NCBI GenBank assembly: GCA_964570785.1
Contig: CAZMZG010000018.1
Coordinates: forward strand, 1-28,610
Reading direction: 5' to 3'
Length of the DNA: 28,610 nucleotides
Source of the DNA: Thermatribacter sp964570785
Lineage (GTDB): Bacteria > Atribacterota > Atribacteria > Atribacterales > Thermatribacteraceae
Shown piece after piece: positions 7,485-15,475 of the stretch (positions within the stretch are counted from its first letter, which is position 1; each line of letters starts with the position of its first letter). The position numbers were made by a program, and so were the translations under genes. Below the pieces are notes generated by a model. That model was not told the DNA's origin and ran no database searches. It saw only the letters and a list, made by a program, of their open reading frames with translations.

Positions 7485-9050
7485 ATGCCAGAAGTTGGAC
7501 CTCCGTATTTTTTGGGAATTGTGGTGGGTACTCAAGGGCTGCAAAGTGGAATTTTTGATTTACGCGGCAACGTGGTAGCTATGTCTTTTTACTCCTATCC
7601 AGAGTATCATCCTCGACCTGGTTGGGCCGAGCAGGACCCTCTGGACTGGTGGAAAGCAGCTCAGGATACGGTGAGACGTTGCATTTTTGAAGGAGAGGTA
7701 CGTCCTGAAGACATTGCAGCAATTTCAGTAAGCGCTGTTTCCTGTACGGTCTTGCCGGTGGACCGCTTTGGCAACCCCAAGTATCGGGCTATTATGTGGA
7801 TGGACGTCAGGGCTTTCGAGCAAGCAGAAAGAATTAATGCTACCCAGAACCCCATTTTGCGCTACGCCGGAGGACATGAATCTCCAGAGTGGATGATTCC
7901 CAAAGCACTGTGGATTAAGGAAAACCTGCCTGAAGTTTTTGCCAACGCAGATTTGATCGTAGAATGCCAGAACTGGATGGTTTTCAAGTTAACCAACCGC
8001 TGGGTCACTTCACTCAACAACGCGATTTGCAAGTGGAATTATTGCCCCACTGAAGGTGGTTGGCCGGTTTCCCTTTTGAGAGAGCTGCGGTTTGAAGAAA
8101 TTTTGGATAAGTGGCCTCGTGAACTCCTTGCAGTTGGTCAGCCGGTTGGAGAGCTTACCAAGCACGCTGCCTATGATCTGGGCCTTATCCCTGGCATTCC
8201 GGTTATTCAGGGCGGGATTGATGCCTACGCTGCAATGGTGGGCCTTGATGTGGTACACCCTCAGCGGCTGGCCCTGGTCATTGGACCTTCTACCTGCCAT
8301 ATGGCTGTTTCCGAACATCCGATTTTCAGTTCTGGTATATGGGGGCCATATTATGAGGCAGTGATCCCTGGCTTATGGATTCTCGAGGGTGGCCAGAGTT
8401 CTACTGGCTCGATTATCAAGTGGTTTGGAGAGAACTTTGCTTCTGAAGAATGTCGTGAAGCCTGCGAAGTTGGAGAAGACCTTTTTGTAGCCCTGGATAG
8501 GATTGCAGCTCAGGTGAGCCCCGGTGCCGACGGACTGATTGTAATCGATTATTTCCAGGGCAATCGAAGCCCCTATCAGGATCCGCTAGCCAGGGGAGCC
8601 ATATGGGGGTTATCCTTGAGTCATACCAAGGCTCATATTTTGAGGGCGGTTTACGAAGGTGCAGCTTTTGGTACCTATCACATCCTGCAGACTCTGGCCA
8701 AGGATGGCTTTGAGGTTCAAGAAGTCTACGCCAGTGGAAGCGGGGCAAAGAGCAAACTCTGGCTCCAGATACACGCTGATATTGCCAATATACCCATTTA
8801 CCTGACCACTGTTGAAGAGACCAGCGTTTTGGGAACAGCAATTTTTGCTGCTTATGGAAGTGGTTTTTTTGATAGCATAGCCGATGCTACTTTAAAGATG
8901 GTAAAAGTTTCCGGACAGATTTATCCCAATCAGAGCCACCACGAGATTTATCGTTTCTATTACGATAAATACGTTCGCAGTTATTTTGCCCTGCGGGATT
9001 TGATGCACGAGGTCTCAAGCAAAGAAGGAGGGAAACACATTTCTCTTTGA
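7485..9050 (+). CDS. FGGY-family carbohydrate (pentulose-type) kinase, variant N-terminal motif
   Basis: FGGY kinases phosphorylate sugars or polyols with ATP. Seen here: GWAEQDPLDWW (about 47-57), MWMDVRA, YAGGHESPEWMIPKALWIKEN (about 127-147), GGID246AYAAMVG with the likely catalytic base Asp, EGGQSSTGSI, and the C-terminal signature ASGSGAKSKLWLQIHADIANIPI (about 416-438, printed here only as its key blocks G-S-G-A-K-S and Q-I-H-A-D). The usual N-terminal GIDxGT is GI-V13-VGT, so the Mg/ATP-linked Asp is missing. I chose the ATG at 7485 because GGGAGG (7472-7477) lies seven bases upstream; an upstream ATG at 7470 has no ribosome site. At 521 residues it is full length. The substrate is not determined; xylulose, ribulose or a related sugar is likely. 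Confidence 0.85.
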   Translation: MPEVGPPYFLGIVVGTQGLQSGIFDLRGNVVAMSFYSYPEYHPRPGWAEQDPLDWWKAAQDTVRRCIFEGEVRPEDIAAISVSAVSCTVLPVDRFGNPKYRAIMWMDVRAFEQAERINATQNPILRYAGGHESPEWMIPKALWIKENLPEVFANADLIVECQNWMVFKLTNRWVTSLNNAICKWNYCPTEGGWPVSLLRELRFEEILDKWPRELLAVGQPVGELTKHAAYDLGLIPGIPVIQGGIDAYAAMVGLDVVHPQRLALVIGPSTCHMAVSEHPIFSSGIWGPYYEAVIPGLWILEGGQSSTGSIIKWFGENFASEECREACEVGEDLFVALDRIAAQVSPGADGLIVIDYFQGNRSPYQDPLARGAIWGLSLSHTKAHILRAVYEGAAFGTYHILQTLAKDGFEVQEVYASGSGAKSKLWLQIHADIANIPIYLTTVEETSVLGTAIFAAYGSGFFDSIADATLKMVKVSGQIYPNQSHHEIYRFYYDKYVRSYFALRDLMHEVSSKEGGKHISL

Positions 9051-9057
9051 AGGGTAA

Positions 9058-9083
9058 AGAGGGGCATCCCGGGATGCCCCTCT
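9058..9083. terminator. palindromic terminator shared by the FGGY kinase and purH
   Basis: A perfect 26-base inverted repeat (half-site AGAGGGGCATCCC) lies between two convergent genes, 7 bases after one stop and 3 bases before the other. On the minus strand it is followed by TTTACCC, on the plus strand by GGTTCAG, so the U tract is weak on both sides. The position and perfect symmetry favour bidirectional termination. Confidence 0.75.
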
Positions 9084-9086
9084 GGT

Positions 9087-10637
9087 TCAGTGTTTAAAGT
9101 GCCTTATTCCAGTGAACACCATAGATATTCTCAATTGGTTGCAGGCCTCAATTGATTCCTGATCTCTTATGGAGCCACCAGGTTGAATAATAGCTGTTAC
9201 ACCATGTTTTGCTGCTTCTTCTACCACATCCTTAAAAGGAAAGAAAGCGTCTGAAGCAAGAACGGAGCCCTGAGTTTGCTTTTGGGCTTTGATTGCGGCT
9301 ATTTTCAAAGCGTCAATGCGACTCATTTGCCCTGCTCCGATTCCTACTGTTTGCTTGTCTTTGGCCAGGACAATGGCATTGGATTTTACAAACTTGGCCA
9401 CTTTCCAGGCAAAGCAGAGGTCTTCCCACTCCTTTTCAGTGGGTTGTTTCTGAGTAACCACCCGAAGGTTCTCTTTTTCAAGGTCTATGTCATCCACTTC
9501 CTGTATCAGCAATCCACCGTCCACCTTCTTAATGTCGAACAGAGAGCTTTTGCTCAGAGGTGCCTTAAGAATACGAAGATTCTTTTTGTTTGAAAAAACT
9601 TGGAGTGCTGCAGGTTCAAAATCTGGTGCAATGACCACCTCAAGGAAGAGTTTCTCAAAAACCCGAGCGCTCTCCAGAGTTACTTTCCTGTTGAAGGCCA
9701 CTATACCGCCGAAAGCTGAAACCGGGTCTCCTGCCAGGGCTTTCCTGGCTGCTATGGCAAGGTCTGGGTCAGAAGCCACTCCACAGGGGTTGTTGTGTTT
9801 CACAATTACTACTGCGGGTTCTTGAAATTCCCGCACCAGAGCAAAAGCAGCCTGAGTGTCGTAGAGGTTGTTAAAAGAAAGTTCTTTTCCACCCAGCTGT
9901 TCCAGATGGTTCATGAAACCGGAAGCGTCAAAGGAGAGATCCTGGTAGAAAGCCGCTTTTTGGTGAGGGTTTTCGCCATAGCGAAGATCTGCTTTCTTGG
10001 CCAAAAGGATGTTTATGTATTCAGGAAATCCGATTTCTCCTTTCTGGGCGAGCTTGCTAAGATAGTTGGCGATCTGGCTATCGTAAAGGGCAGTCTTTGC
10101 AAATGCTTCTATGGCCCACCTGAAAGCCTTGTTTTTACTAACTGCTCCTTGGTTTTTTTGCATTTCTTCTATCAATTCCGGGTATTGCTTTGGTGAAGAG
10201 ATAGTTACCACATAGCGATGGTTTTTGGCTGCTGCCCGCAGGAGAGTTACCCCTCCAATGTCGATTTCTTCAACCACCTTTTCCAAATCAGTTTCCTGAG
10301 AAGCAACCATTTTCTCGAAAGGATACAGGTTACAGACCACAAGGTCTATGGTTTGGATGCTGTGTTTTTGAAGGTCTTCCGTATCCTGGGGGAGTTCTCT
10401 TCGAGCCAGGATGCCACCCTCGATTACCGGATGTAGGGTTTTTACCCTTCCTCCCAGGATTTCGGGAAAACCGGTTATTTCGGAAACTTCTTTCACGGGA
10501 ATTCCCATTTCACTGATAAACCTGGCCGTACCGCCGGTAGCTATAAGTGTTACTTCCTGCTTGTGCAGGAAAGAGACCAGCTCTTGAAGGCCACTCTTGT
10601 CGGAAACACTTAACAGGGCTGTTTTTATGCGGATCAC
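9087..10637 (-). CDS. purH: Bifunctional AICAR formyltransferase / IMP cyclohydrolase PurH
   Basis: PurH performs the last two steps of de novo IMP synthesis, formylating AICAR and closing the ring. The N-terminal MGS-like IMP cyclohydrolase domain shows ALLSVSDKSGL, IATGGTARF, GGRVKTLHP and DLVVCNLYPFE. The AICAR transformylase domain shows LRYGENPHQ, VVIV-K280-H281-NNPCGVA (catalytic Lys-His), DPVSAFGGIVAFN, TVGIGAGQMSRIDA and the C-terminal IIQPGGSIRDQE. The open frame extends well upstream, but GTG at 10637 is the real start: AGGAGGT sits six bases before it, and the protein then begins at the conserved IRIKTALLSVSD. Length 516 is typical. It is a single-gene unit, divergent from ribokinase, with its own promoter. 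Confidence 0.97.
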   Translation of the reverse strand: MIRIKTALLSVSDKSGLQELVSFLHKQEVTLIATGGTARFISEMGIPVKEVSEITGFPEILGGRVKTLHPVIEGGILARRELPQDTEDLQKHSIQTIDLVVCNLYPFEKMVASQETDLEKVVEEIDIGGVTLLRAAAKNHRYVVTISSPKQYPELIEEMQKNQGAVSKNKAFRWAIEAFAKTALYDSQIANYLSKLAQKGEIGFPEYINILLAKKADLRYGENPHQKAAFYQDLSFDASGFMNHLEQLGGKELSFNNLYDTQAAFALVREFQEPAVVIVKHNNPCGVASDPDLAIAARKALAGDPVSAFGGIVAFNRKVTLESARVFEKLFLEVVIAPDFEPAALQVFSNKKNLRILKAPLSKSSLFDIKKVDGGLLIQEVDDIDLEKENLRVVTQKQPTEKEWEDLCFAWKVAKFVKSNAIVLAKDKQTVGIGAGQMSRIDALKIAAIKAQKQTQGSVLASDAFFPFKDVVEEAAKHGVTAIIQPGGSIRDQESIEACNQLRISMVFTGIRHFKH

Positions 10638-10677
10638 TGTTTTACCTCCTTTGAGGGATGGTTTTTGCAACATTGAA

Positions 10678-10706
10678 ATTGTAAAATAAAGAAGCTTTCT
10701 TGAAAA
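10678..10706 (-). promoter_or_regulatory. sigma70-type promoter for purH
   Basis: On the minus strand TTTTCA (10706-10701), a 17-base spacer and TACAAT (10683-10678) give a start near 10671 and a leader of about 34 bases with AGGAGGT near its end. No purine-repressor operator or riboswitch is obvious in this short leader. Confidence 0.6.
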
Positions 10707-10748
10707 GATTGTCCAGGCTAAGCAGAGCAAGAAAGGAGATAAAATGCA

Positions 10749-11705
10749 ATGACAAAGCCGAGGATTCTGGTGGTGGGTAGCATGAATATGGACATGGTTC
10801 TTGAAATTGAAAGAATGCCTGCCGCTGGGGAAAATCTTTTTGTAAAGAAGTTTTCCATGCACCCGGGAGGAAAAGGGAATAATCAAGCTATTGCGTGCTC
10901 CAGGTTGGGTGGAATAGTGCGCATGGTTGGAAAGGTGGGCAATGACGATTTTGGAGAACGGCTGTTGATTAACCTGGAACAGGAGAATGTGGATTACTGT
11001 TTTGTTTTCAGGGAAGAACTGATTCATACCGGTTTGGCTTTTATTTTTGTGGAAGAAAGCGGAGAAAACCGCATACTGGTTGCTCCTGGGGCTAATATGG
11101 CCCTCAGCTGTGAAGACCTGAAACGCGCAGCGCACCTTTTTAAAAGCTCTGATTTTTTGCTCCTGCAGCTTGAGGTTCCCCTTGAAGTGGTGAAGAAAGC
11201 GATAAATATGGCCCACGAAATTGGGTTGCGGGTAATCCTTAACCCTGCTCCTGCGCAACCTTTCCCTCTTGAAATGCTGGGACCCCGGGATATCATCACC
11301 CCCAACAAATACGAGGCTGAAGTGTTGAGTGGGATAAAAATTGAGGGAATTGAAGACGCTGTACGGGCCATTAAGCTTCTGGATGAGCGCTGTCCTTCCT
11401 GGAAAGTTATTACCTTGGGAGAAATGGGAGCGGTTGCCAGCTACCGGAACGATAGCTTTCTCTATCTGCACCCGAGAAAAGTGGAGGTTAAGGATACTAC
11501 TGCTGCTGGAGATGCTTTTAATGCAGGGCTGGTGGTGGGGATTGCTCAAGGTAAAGAGTGGGTTGAGGCTTTATTGCTTGCCAACAATGCAGGAGCAATT
11601 GCCTGCACCAAGGTGGGAGCTCAAAGCGCGTTGCCTTATCTGCGGGATATTGAGCGTTTTGTGAGTGAAAACAGAAGAGGTGAATTTGAGATTGTTAACA
11701 TTTGA
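10749..11705 (+). CDS. rbsK: Ribokinase (PfkB family)
   Basis: Ribokinase makes ribose 5-phosphate from ribose and ATP. PfkB signature 1 is MHPGGKGNNQAIACSRLGG (about 37-55). Signature 2 is DTTAAGD255AFNAGL with D255 as catalytic base; the TTAAGD form matches ribokinase rather than fructokinase, which usually has GAGD. The N-terminal VVGSMNMDMV and the internal TPNKYEAE (NxxE) also match. Length 318 is normal. GGAG (10735-10738) sits 10 bases before this ATG and 5 bases before an out-of-frame ATG that makes a two-codon frame overlapping the start. The 3' end overlaps the MgtC-type gene. No rbs transporter genes are nearby, so ribose may come from nucleoside salvage; that is inference. Confidence 0.88.
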   Translation: MTKPRILVVGSMNMDMVLEIERMPAAGENLFVKKFSMHPGGKGNNQAIACSRLGGIVRMVGKVGNDDFGERLLINLEQENVDYCFVFREELIHTGLAFIFVEESGENRILVAPGANMALSCEDLKRAAHLFKSSDFLLLQLEVPLEVVKKAINMAHEIGLRVILNPAPAQPFPLEMLGPRDIITPNKYEAEVLSGIKIEGIEDAVRAIKLLDERCPSWKVITLGEMGAVASYRNDSFLYLHPRKVEVKDTTAAGDAFNAGLVVGIAQGKEWVEALLLANNAGAIACTKVGAQSALPYLRDIERFVSENRRGEFEIVNI

Positions 11706-12357
11706 TCTCTCCTGGGGGGAACAGGGGGATATTGTTTTAAGGCTTTTTGCAGCTTTCCTGGCCGCTAGCCTGATCGGTTTTCAGAGAGAACGGGCGGAAA
11801 AGCCAGCAGGCCTGAGAACTCATATACTGGTTTCGGTGGGTTCCTGCGTGATGACCCTGGTTTCTCTTCTGGGTTTTACGCGTTTTGGTTCTGATCCTGC
11901 CCGCATAACTGCCCAGATTGTAAGTGGAGTTGGTTTTCTGGGAGCGGGGACCATTTTTCGCTATGGCTGGGGTGTGACTGGCTTGACCACTGCTGCCAGC
12001 CTTTGGGCGACCTGCGGCATAGGAATTGCTTTTGGTTCTGGGCTTTATTTTCTGGGTTCTGTGGGTACCGGGTTTGTGATTTTCACCCTGGTCGCTCTGC
12101 GTTATGTGGAAAGCTTCAGAAAAGGTATAACCTACCTTTCCATGCGCCTGCTGGACCGTCCTGGCTCGCTGGGGTCTGTGGCTTCATTGCTTGGAAATCT
12201 CGGAGTGGACATCAAGAACGTGGAGCTTAAAAAGGGAGAAGAAAAAGACTCGGTAAGCTGCATTATGGGAGTACACATCCCGCCTCGCTTAACAGCTGAG
12301 AAGATGGTGGAATCGTTGCAAGAGCTTGAAGTGGTGAGAAAGATAGAGGTACGTTGA
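11665..12357 (+). CDS. MgtC/SapB-family membrane protein with C-terminal ACT-like domain
   Basis: The N-terminal two thirds match the MgtC/SapB (YhiD) family: IVLRLFAAFLAASLIGFQRER, KPAGLRTHILVSVGSCVM, ITAQIVSGVGFLGAGTI and VTGLTTAASLWATCGIGIA, forming about five membrane helices. Residues about 155-230 look like an ACT-type fold (LLDRPGSLGSVASLLGNLGVDI), as seen in several family members. Roles in the family include Mg homeostasis and modulation of ATP synthase; the role here is unknown. The start is uncertain: GTG 11665 gives 230 residues and a 41-base overlap with rbsK, while TTG 11692 has AGAGGTG nine bases upstream. It is probably co-expressed with rbsK. Confidence 0.85.
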   Translation: MKTEEVNLRLLTFDLSWGEQGDIVLRLFAAFLAASLIGFQRERAEKPAGLRTHILVSVGSCVMTLVSLLGFTRFGSDPARITAQIVSGVGFLGAGTIFRYGWGVTGLTTAASLWATCGIGIAFGSGLYFLGSVGTGFVIFTLVALRYVESFRKGITYLSMRLLDRPGSLGSVASLLGNLGVDIKNVELKKGEEKDSVSCIMGVHIPPRLTAEKMVESLQELEVVRKIEVR

Positions 12358-12386
12358 TTGAAAAAGGGCAAGGTGTGCAATACAAT
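12358..12386 (+). promoter_or_regulatory. sigma70 promoter for hisS-aspS
   Basis: TTGAAA (12358-12363), a 17-base spacer and TACAAT (12381-12386) lie immediately after the MgtC-type stop. The expected start is about 12393, giving a leader of about 25 bases. The leader is too short for a T-box element, so no tRNA-sensing control is visible. Confidence 0.65.
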
Positions 12387-12417
12387 ATATAAATCCCGTT
12401 TTGGTGAGTGAGAAAAG

Positions 12418-13716
12418 ATGCAAAAAATACGTGCACCTAAGGGAACCAAAGATGTTCTGGGTGAGGAGATTCACATCTGGCATTTTCTGGAAGAGAAAGT
12501 CCGCGAGGTAGCTCGTTGTTTTGGTTACCAGGAAATCCGGACTCCGATTTTCGAATATACCGAACTTTTTCAAAGGAGCGTTGGTGAAGCTACCGACATT
12601 GTGCAGAAAGAAATGTACACCTTCCTGGATAAGTCTGGTAGAAGCCTTACTTTGAGGCCCGAAGGAACTGCAGCCGTGGTGCGGGCTTATGTGGAGCATG
12701 GTTTTCACGTTAGGAAACCCCGGGTAAAATGGTATTATCTTGGTCCCATGTTCCGCTATGAGCGGCCTCAGGCGGGAAGAATGCGGCAATTCCATCAGTT
12801 TGGTTTTGAAGCTATTGGTTTTGCCGGCCCTGGTGCTGATCTTGAGATAATGCTGATTGCCTGGTTCATTTGTCAGCATCTTGGTCTGCCGCAGCTTTCT
12901 CTGGAGATAAATAGCCTGGGGTGTCCAGGTTGTAAAAGAAAGTATCTTGATGAACTGGTGGGCTTTTTGAGGAACCATAGTCAGGAACTCTGTGCTACCT
13001 GTCGAGAGCGCATCGAGCGTAATCCCTTAAGGGTACTCGATTGCAAAAATGAAAGCTGCCAGGAGGTTTTCTCTGCCCCAGATTTTCCGGTCATCCAGAA
13101 CTTTTTATGTGAAAAGTGTGCGGAGCACCAGTGGAGGGTTGAGGAAGGCCTGAGCAAACTTGGGGTTCCTTTTCAGGTGAACTCCCGGCTGGTGAGAGGG
13201 CTTGATTATTATACCCGCACTGCCTTTGAGGTAAAAAGCGGTGGGCTGGGTGCTCAGAACGCGGTTATGGGCGGAGGCCGCTACGATGGCCTTGCCAATT
13301 TTCTGGGAGTGCGGGGCGTAGCTGGTGTGGGCTTTGCTGCAGGCATGGAGCGGTTGGTTCTTTTGCTTTCCGAGAAAAAAGACTTTTTTGGGAAAGAGAG
13401 GCCGCTGGTCTATCTGGCTCCACTTTCTCCTTCAACAGAGCCCGGATGTTTACAGCTGGCCCTGAAACTTGTGAATTTGAACATCCCTTTTTATTTTGGT
13501 GAAGCCGAACGCAGCCTCAGGGCCCGGCTTAAGGAGGCCCAGAGTGCAGGAATCCGTTTCGTGCTTCTTTTGGGAGAGGATGAGGAACAAAACGGAATCT
13601 TTTCCTTAAAAGACCTGGACAGAGGGATTCAGAAAGGATATTCTGAGGAAGAGCTTTTAAGCTTTCTGGAGAGGGAGAGAAGAAAATGTTGCGCACACAC
13701 ACCTGTGGAGAGCTGA
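12418..13716 (+). CDS. hisS: Histidyl-tRNA synthetase, class II
   Basis: HisRS charges tRNA-His. Visible marks: RAPKGTKDVL at the N-terminus, LRPEGTAAVVRAY (motif region about 79-91), FRYERPQAGRMRQFHQFGFEA (motif 2; shown by its R113-x-E115-R116 core), LVRGLDYYTRTAFEV (histidine-specific motif), GGGRYDGL and GVGFAAGMERL (motif 3). A Cys-rich insertion has pairs C169/C172, C192/C195, C209/C214 and C231/C234, suggesting bound zinc; many Gram-positive and thermophile HisRS have such a form, unlike E. coli. Length 432 is normal. The ribosome site is weak (GTGAGTGAG). The 3' end overlaps aspS by 31 bases, a pairing also known from B. subtilis. Confidence 0.97.
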   Translation: MQKIRAPKGTKDVLGEEIHIWHFLEEKVREVARCFGYQEIRTPIFEYTELFQRSVGEATDIVQKEMYTFLDKSGRSLTLRPEGTAAVVRAYVEHGFHVRKPRVKWYYLGPMFRYERPQAGRMRQFHQFGFEAIGFAGPGADLEIMLIAWFICQHLGLPQLSLEINSLGCPGCKRKYLDELVGFLRNHSQELCATCRERIERNPLRVLDCKNESCQEVFSAPDFPVIQNFLCEKCAEHQWRVEEGLSKLGVPFQVNSRLVRGLDYYTRTAFEVKSGGLGAQNAVMGGGRYDGLANFLGVRGVAGVGFAAGMERLVLLLSEKKDFFGKERPLVYLAPLSPSTEPGCLQLALKLVNLNIPFYFGEAERSLRARLKEAQSAGIRFVLLLGEDEEQNGIFSLKDLDRGIQKGYSEEELLSFLERERRKCCAHTPVES

Positions 13717-15455
13717 GAAAAGAAGATATTGAAAAAGAAGTAATTCTCTGTGGCTGGGTTAGCAGATTGCGCCATCACGGTGGGATCATTTTTGTCGATT
13801 TGAGAGATCGCTATGGCTTGACTCAGCTGGTGGTGAGCTCTCAAGACCCTGTTTATGAACAAGCCGAAGAGCTTCGTCCAGAATATGTTGTTCGTGTCTG
13901 GGGAGTGGTTAGAGCGAGGCCTGAAGGGATGGTTAATCCCCATCTTCCCACTGGTTCAATAGAGGTGGCGGTAAAGCAGTTGGAAATTCTTTCTCGGTCT
14001 CAGCTTCCACCTTTCGAGATAGAAGGTCGCAAAGAAACCGACGAAGTACTGCGACTGCGTTACCGATACCTTGATCTGCGTAAAGCGAGGATGCAAAGAA
14101 ATCTTTTGCTTCGGCATCGTGCTGCCCAGGCAGTCCGTAATTTTCTGAGTTCTGAAGGTTTTGTGGAGGTAGAAACTCCTTTTCTTACCCGGAGCACTCC
14201 TGAGGGAGCCCGGGACTTTCTGGTGCCCAGCCGTTTGAGCCCGGGCAGTTTTTATGCCCTTCCTCAGTCTCCGCAGCTTTTCAAGCAACTCTTGATGATT
14301 GCCGGTATAGACCGCTACTTTCAGATTGTACGCTGTTTCAGGGATGAAGATCTCAGAGCAGACCGTCAGCCCGAATTTACCCAGATAGATCTTGAAATGT
14401 CCTTTGTGGATCGCGAAGATGTGCTCTCAGTGGTAGAACGGTTGATGGTACAGCTTTTTTCTGAAGCGCTGGGCATATCTGTTCCCGTTCCCTTTCCCAG
14501 ATTGAGCTGGGAAGAGGCCATGGCTAAGTATGGTTCTGATAAACCAGACTTGCGAATTCCACTGCTCATTGAGGACTTAAATAATCTCTTCCAGAGAGAA
14601 GAACTTCCTGGTTGGGAAGGGAATTCTGGGGATAACTTCCTGGTGGCGGGAATATTTTTTGAAAAGTGGCACCAGTTTTCGCGCAAGGTGGCTGACAATT
14701 TTTCAGGGAGAGCTCGGGAACGAAAGCTCTATTTTAGCTTTTTCCGCAAAGCTCCTGAGGGGTTCAGCTCACCGCTTAAAAAGAAACTTTCTCCTTCCTG
14801 CCTTGGGAAAATAAAGGAGCGTTTTTGTTTTGGAGAAAATTCGGTCTTACTTCTTGCCTGGGGTAAAAAGGAAAAAGTTCTGGAGTTTCTGGGAGAAATC
14901 AGGATAGAGGTGGGACGCCAGCTTTTTACCCTGTCTGACAGGGAATTTTCTTTTCTCTGGGTTGTCGACTTTCCACTTTTTTTCTGGAATGAAGAGGAAA
15001 ACCGCTGGGACTCCAGCCATCATCCCTTTACTTCTCCTTTTGATGAGGATATACCACTTCTTGATGTTGACCCTTCCCGGGTTCGTGCCAAGTCTTATGA
15101 TCTGGTCCTTAACGGCTATGAGGTTGCTTCGGGAAGCATTCGTATTCACCGTCGGGAACTTCAGGAAAAGATTTTCAGGTTGCTTAATATTGGAGAAGAG
15201 GAAGCCAGATTGAAGTTTGGCTTTTTGCTGGAGGCCTTTCAATATGGGTGTCCTCCTCACGGAGGAATTGCCGTGGGTTTTGATCGGCTGGTCATGCTGA
15301 TGTGTGGAGAAAAATCTATTCGAGAGGTAATCGCTTTTCCAAAAACCCAGAAGGGAGTGTGCCTGCTTACCGGTTCTCCAGCACCAGTTTCTGAAGAACA
15401 ACTTGAAGTTTTGGGAATTGCTTTGCGGGATACTTGCAATTTGAAAAGAGGTTAA
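13686..15455 (+). CDS. aspS: Aspartyl-tRNA synthetase, bacterial type with GAD insertion
   Basis: AspRS charges tRNA-Asp. The N-terminal OB fold (HTCGELRKEDIEKEVILCGWV) binds the anticodon. The class II core follows: TPFLTRSTPEGARDFLVPSR, YALPQSPQLFKQLLMIAG, FRDEDLRADRQPEFTQID (motif 2) and GGIAVGFDRLVMLMCG (motif 3). The bacterial GAD insertion lies between them, and DFPLFFWNE plus SSHHPFTSP follow. Length 589 is standard. The start ATG lies inside the hisS 3' end behind a purine-rich GGAGAGGGAGAG. I cannot say from sequence alone whether it also charges tRNA-Asn; no asnS or gatCAB is in the window. The promoter of the following RNA gene begins inside its last codons. Confidence 0.97.
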   Translation: MLRTHTCGELRKEDIEKEVILCGWVSRLRHHGGIIFVDLRDRYGLTQLVVSSQDPVYEQAEELRPEYVVRVWGVVRARPEGMVNPHLPTGSIEVAVKQLEILSRSQLPPFEIEGRKETDEVLRLRYRYLDLRKARMQRNLLLRHRAAQAVRNFLSSEGFVEVETPFLTRSTPEGARDFLVPSRLSPGSFYALPQSPQLFKQLLMIAGIDRYFQIVRCFRDEDLRADRQPEFTQIDLEMSFVDREDVLSVVERLMVQLFSEALGISVPVPFPRLSWEEAMAKYGSDKPDLRIPLLIEDLNNLFQREELPGWEGNSGDNFLVAGIFFEKWHQFSRKVADNFSGRARERKLYFSFFRKAPEGFSSPLKKKLSPSCLGKIKERFCFGENSVLLLAWGKKEKVLEFLGEIRIEVGRQLFTLSDREFSFLWVVDFPLFFWNEEENRWDSSHHPFTSPFDEDIPLLDVDPSRVRAKSYDLVLNGYEVASGSIRIHRRELQEKIFRLLNIGEEEARLKFGFLLEAFQYGCPPHGGIAVGFDRLVMLMCGEKSIREVIAFPKTQKGVCLLTGSPAPVSEEQLEVLGIALRDTCNLKRG

Positions 15456-15469
15456 TGTTGTGCTATTAT
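15441..15469 (+). promoter_or_regulatory. strong sigma70 promoter for the structured RNA
   Basis: TTGAAA (15441-15446), an exact 17-base spacer and TATTAT (15464-15469) form the clearest promoter in the window. The -35 lies within the last aspS codons. The expected transcription start is about 15476, just ahead of the long paired RNA and over 200 bases ahead of the next coding start. Confidence 0.7.
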
Positions 15470-15475
15470 TTGAAT

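Noticed and set aside
10638..11549. A minus-strand frame running about 300 codons upstream of purH, opposite ribokinase
   Set aside because: It is the antisense shadow of rbsK. A GTG with an ideal AGGAGGT site and the conserved PurH N-terminus shows the true start at 10637.
12387..12417. T-box or other riboswitch before hisS
   Set aside because: The leader is only about 25 bases, too short for such an element.
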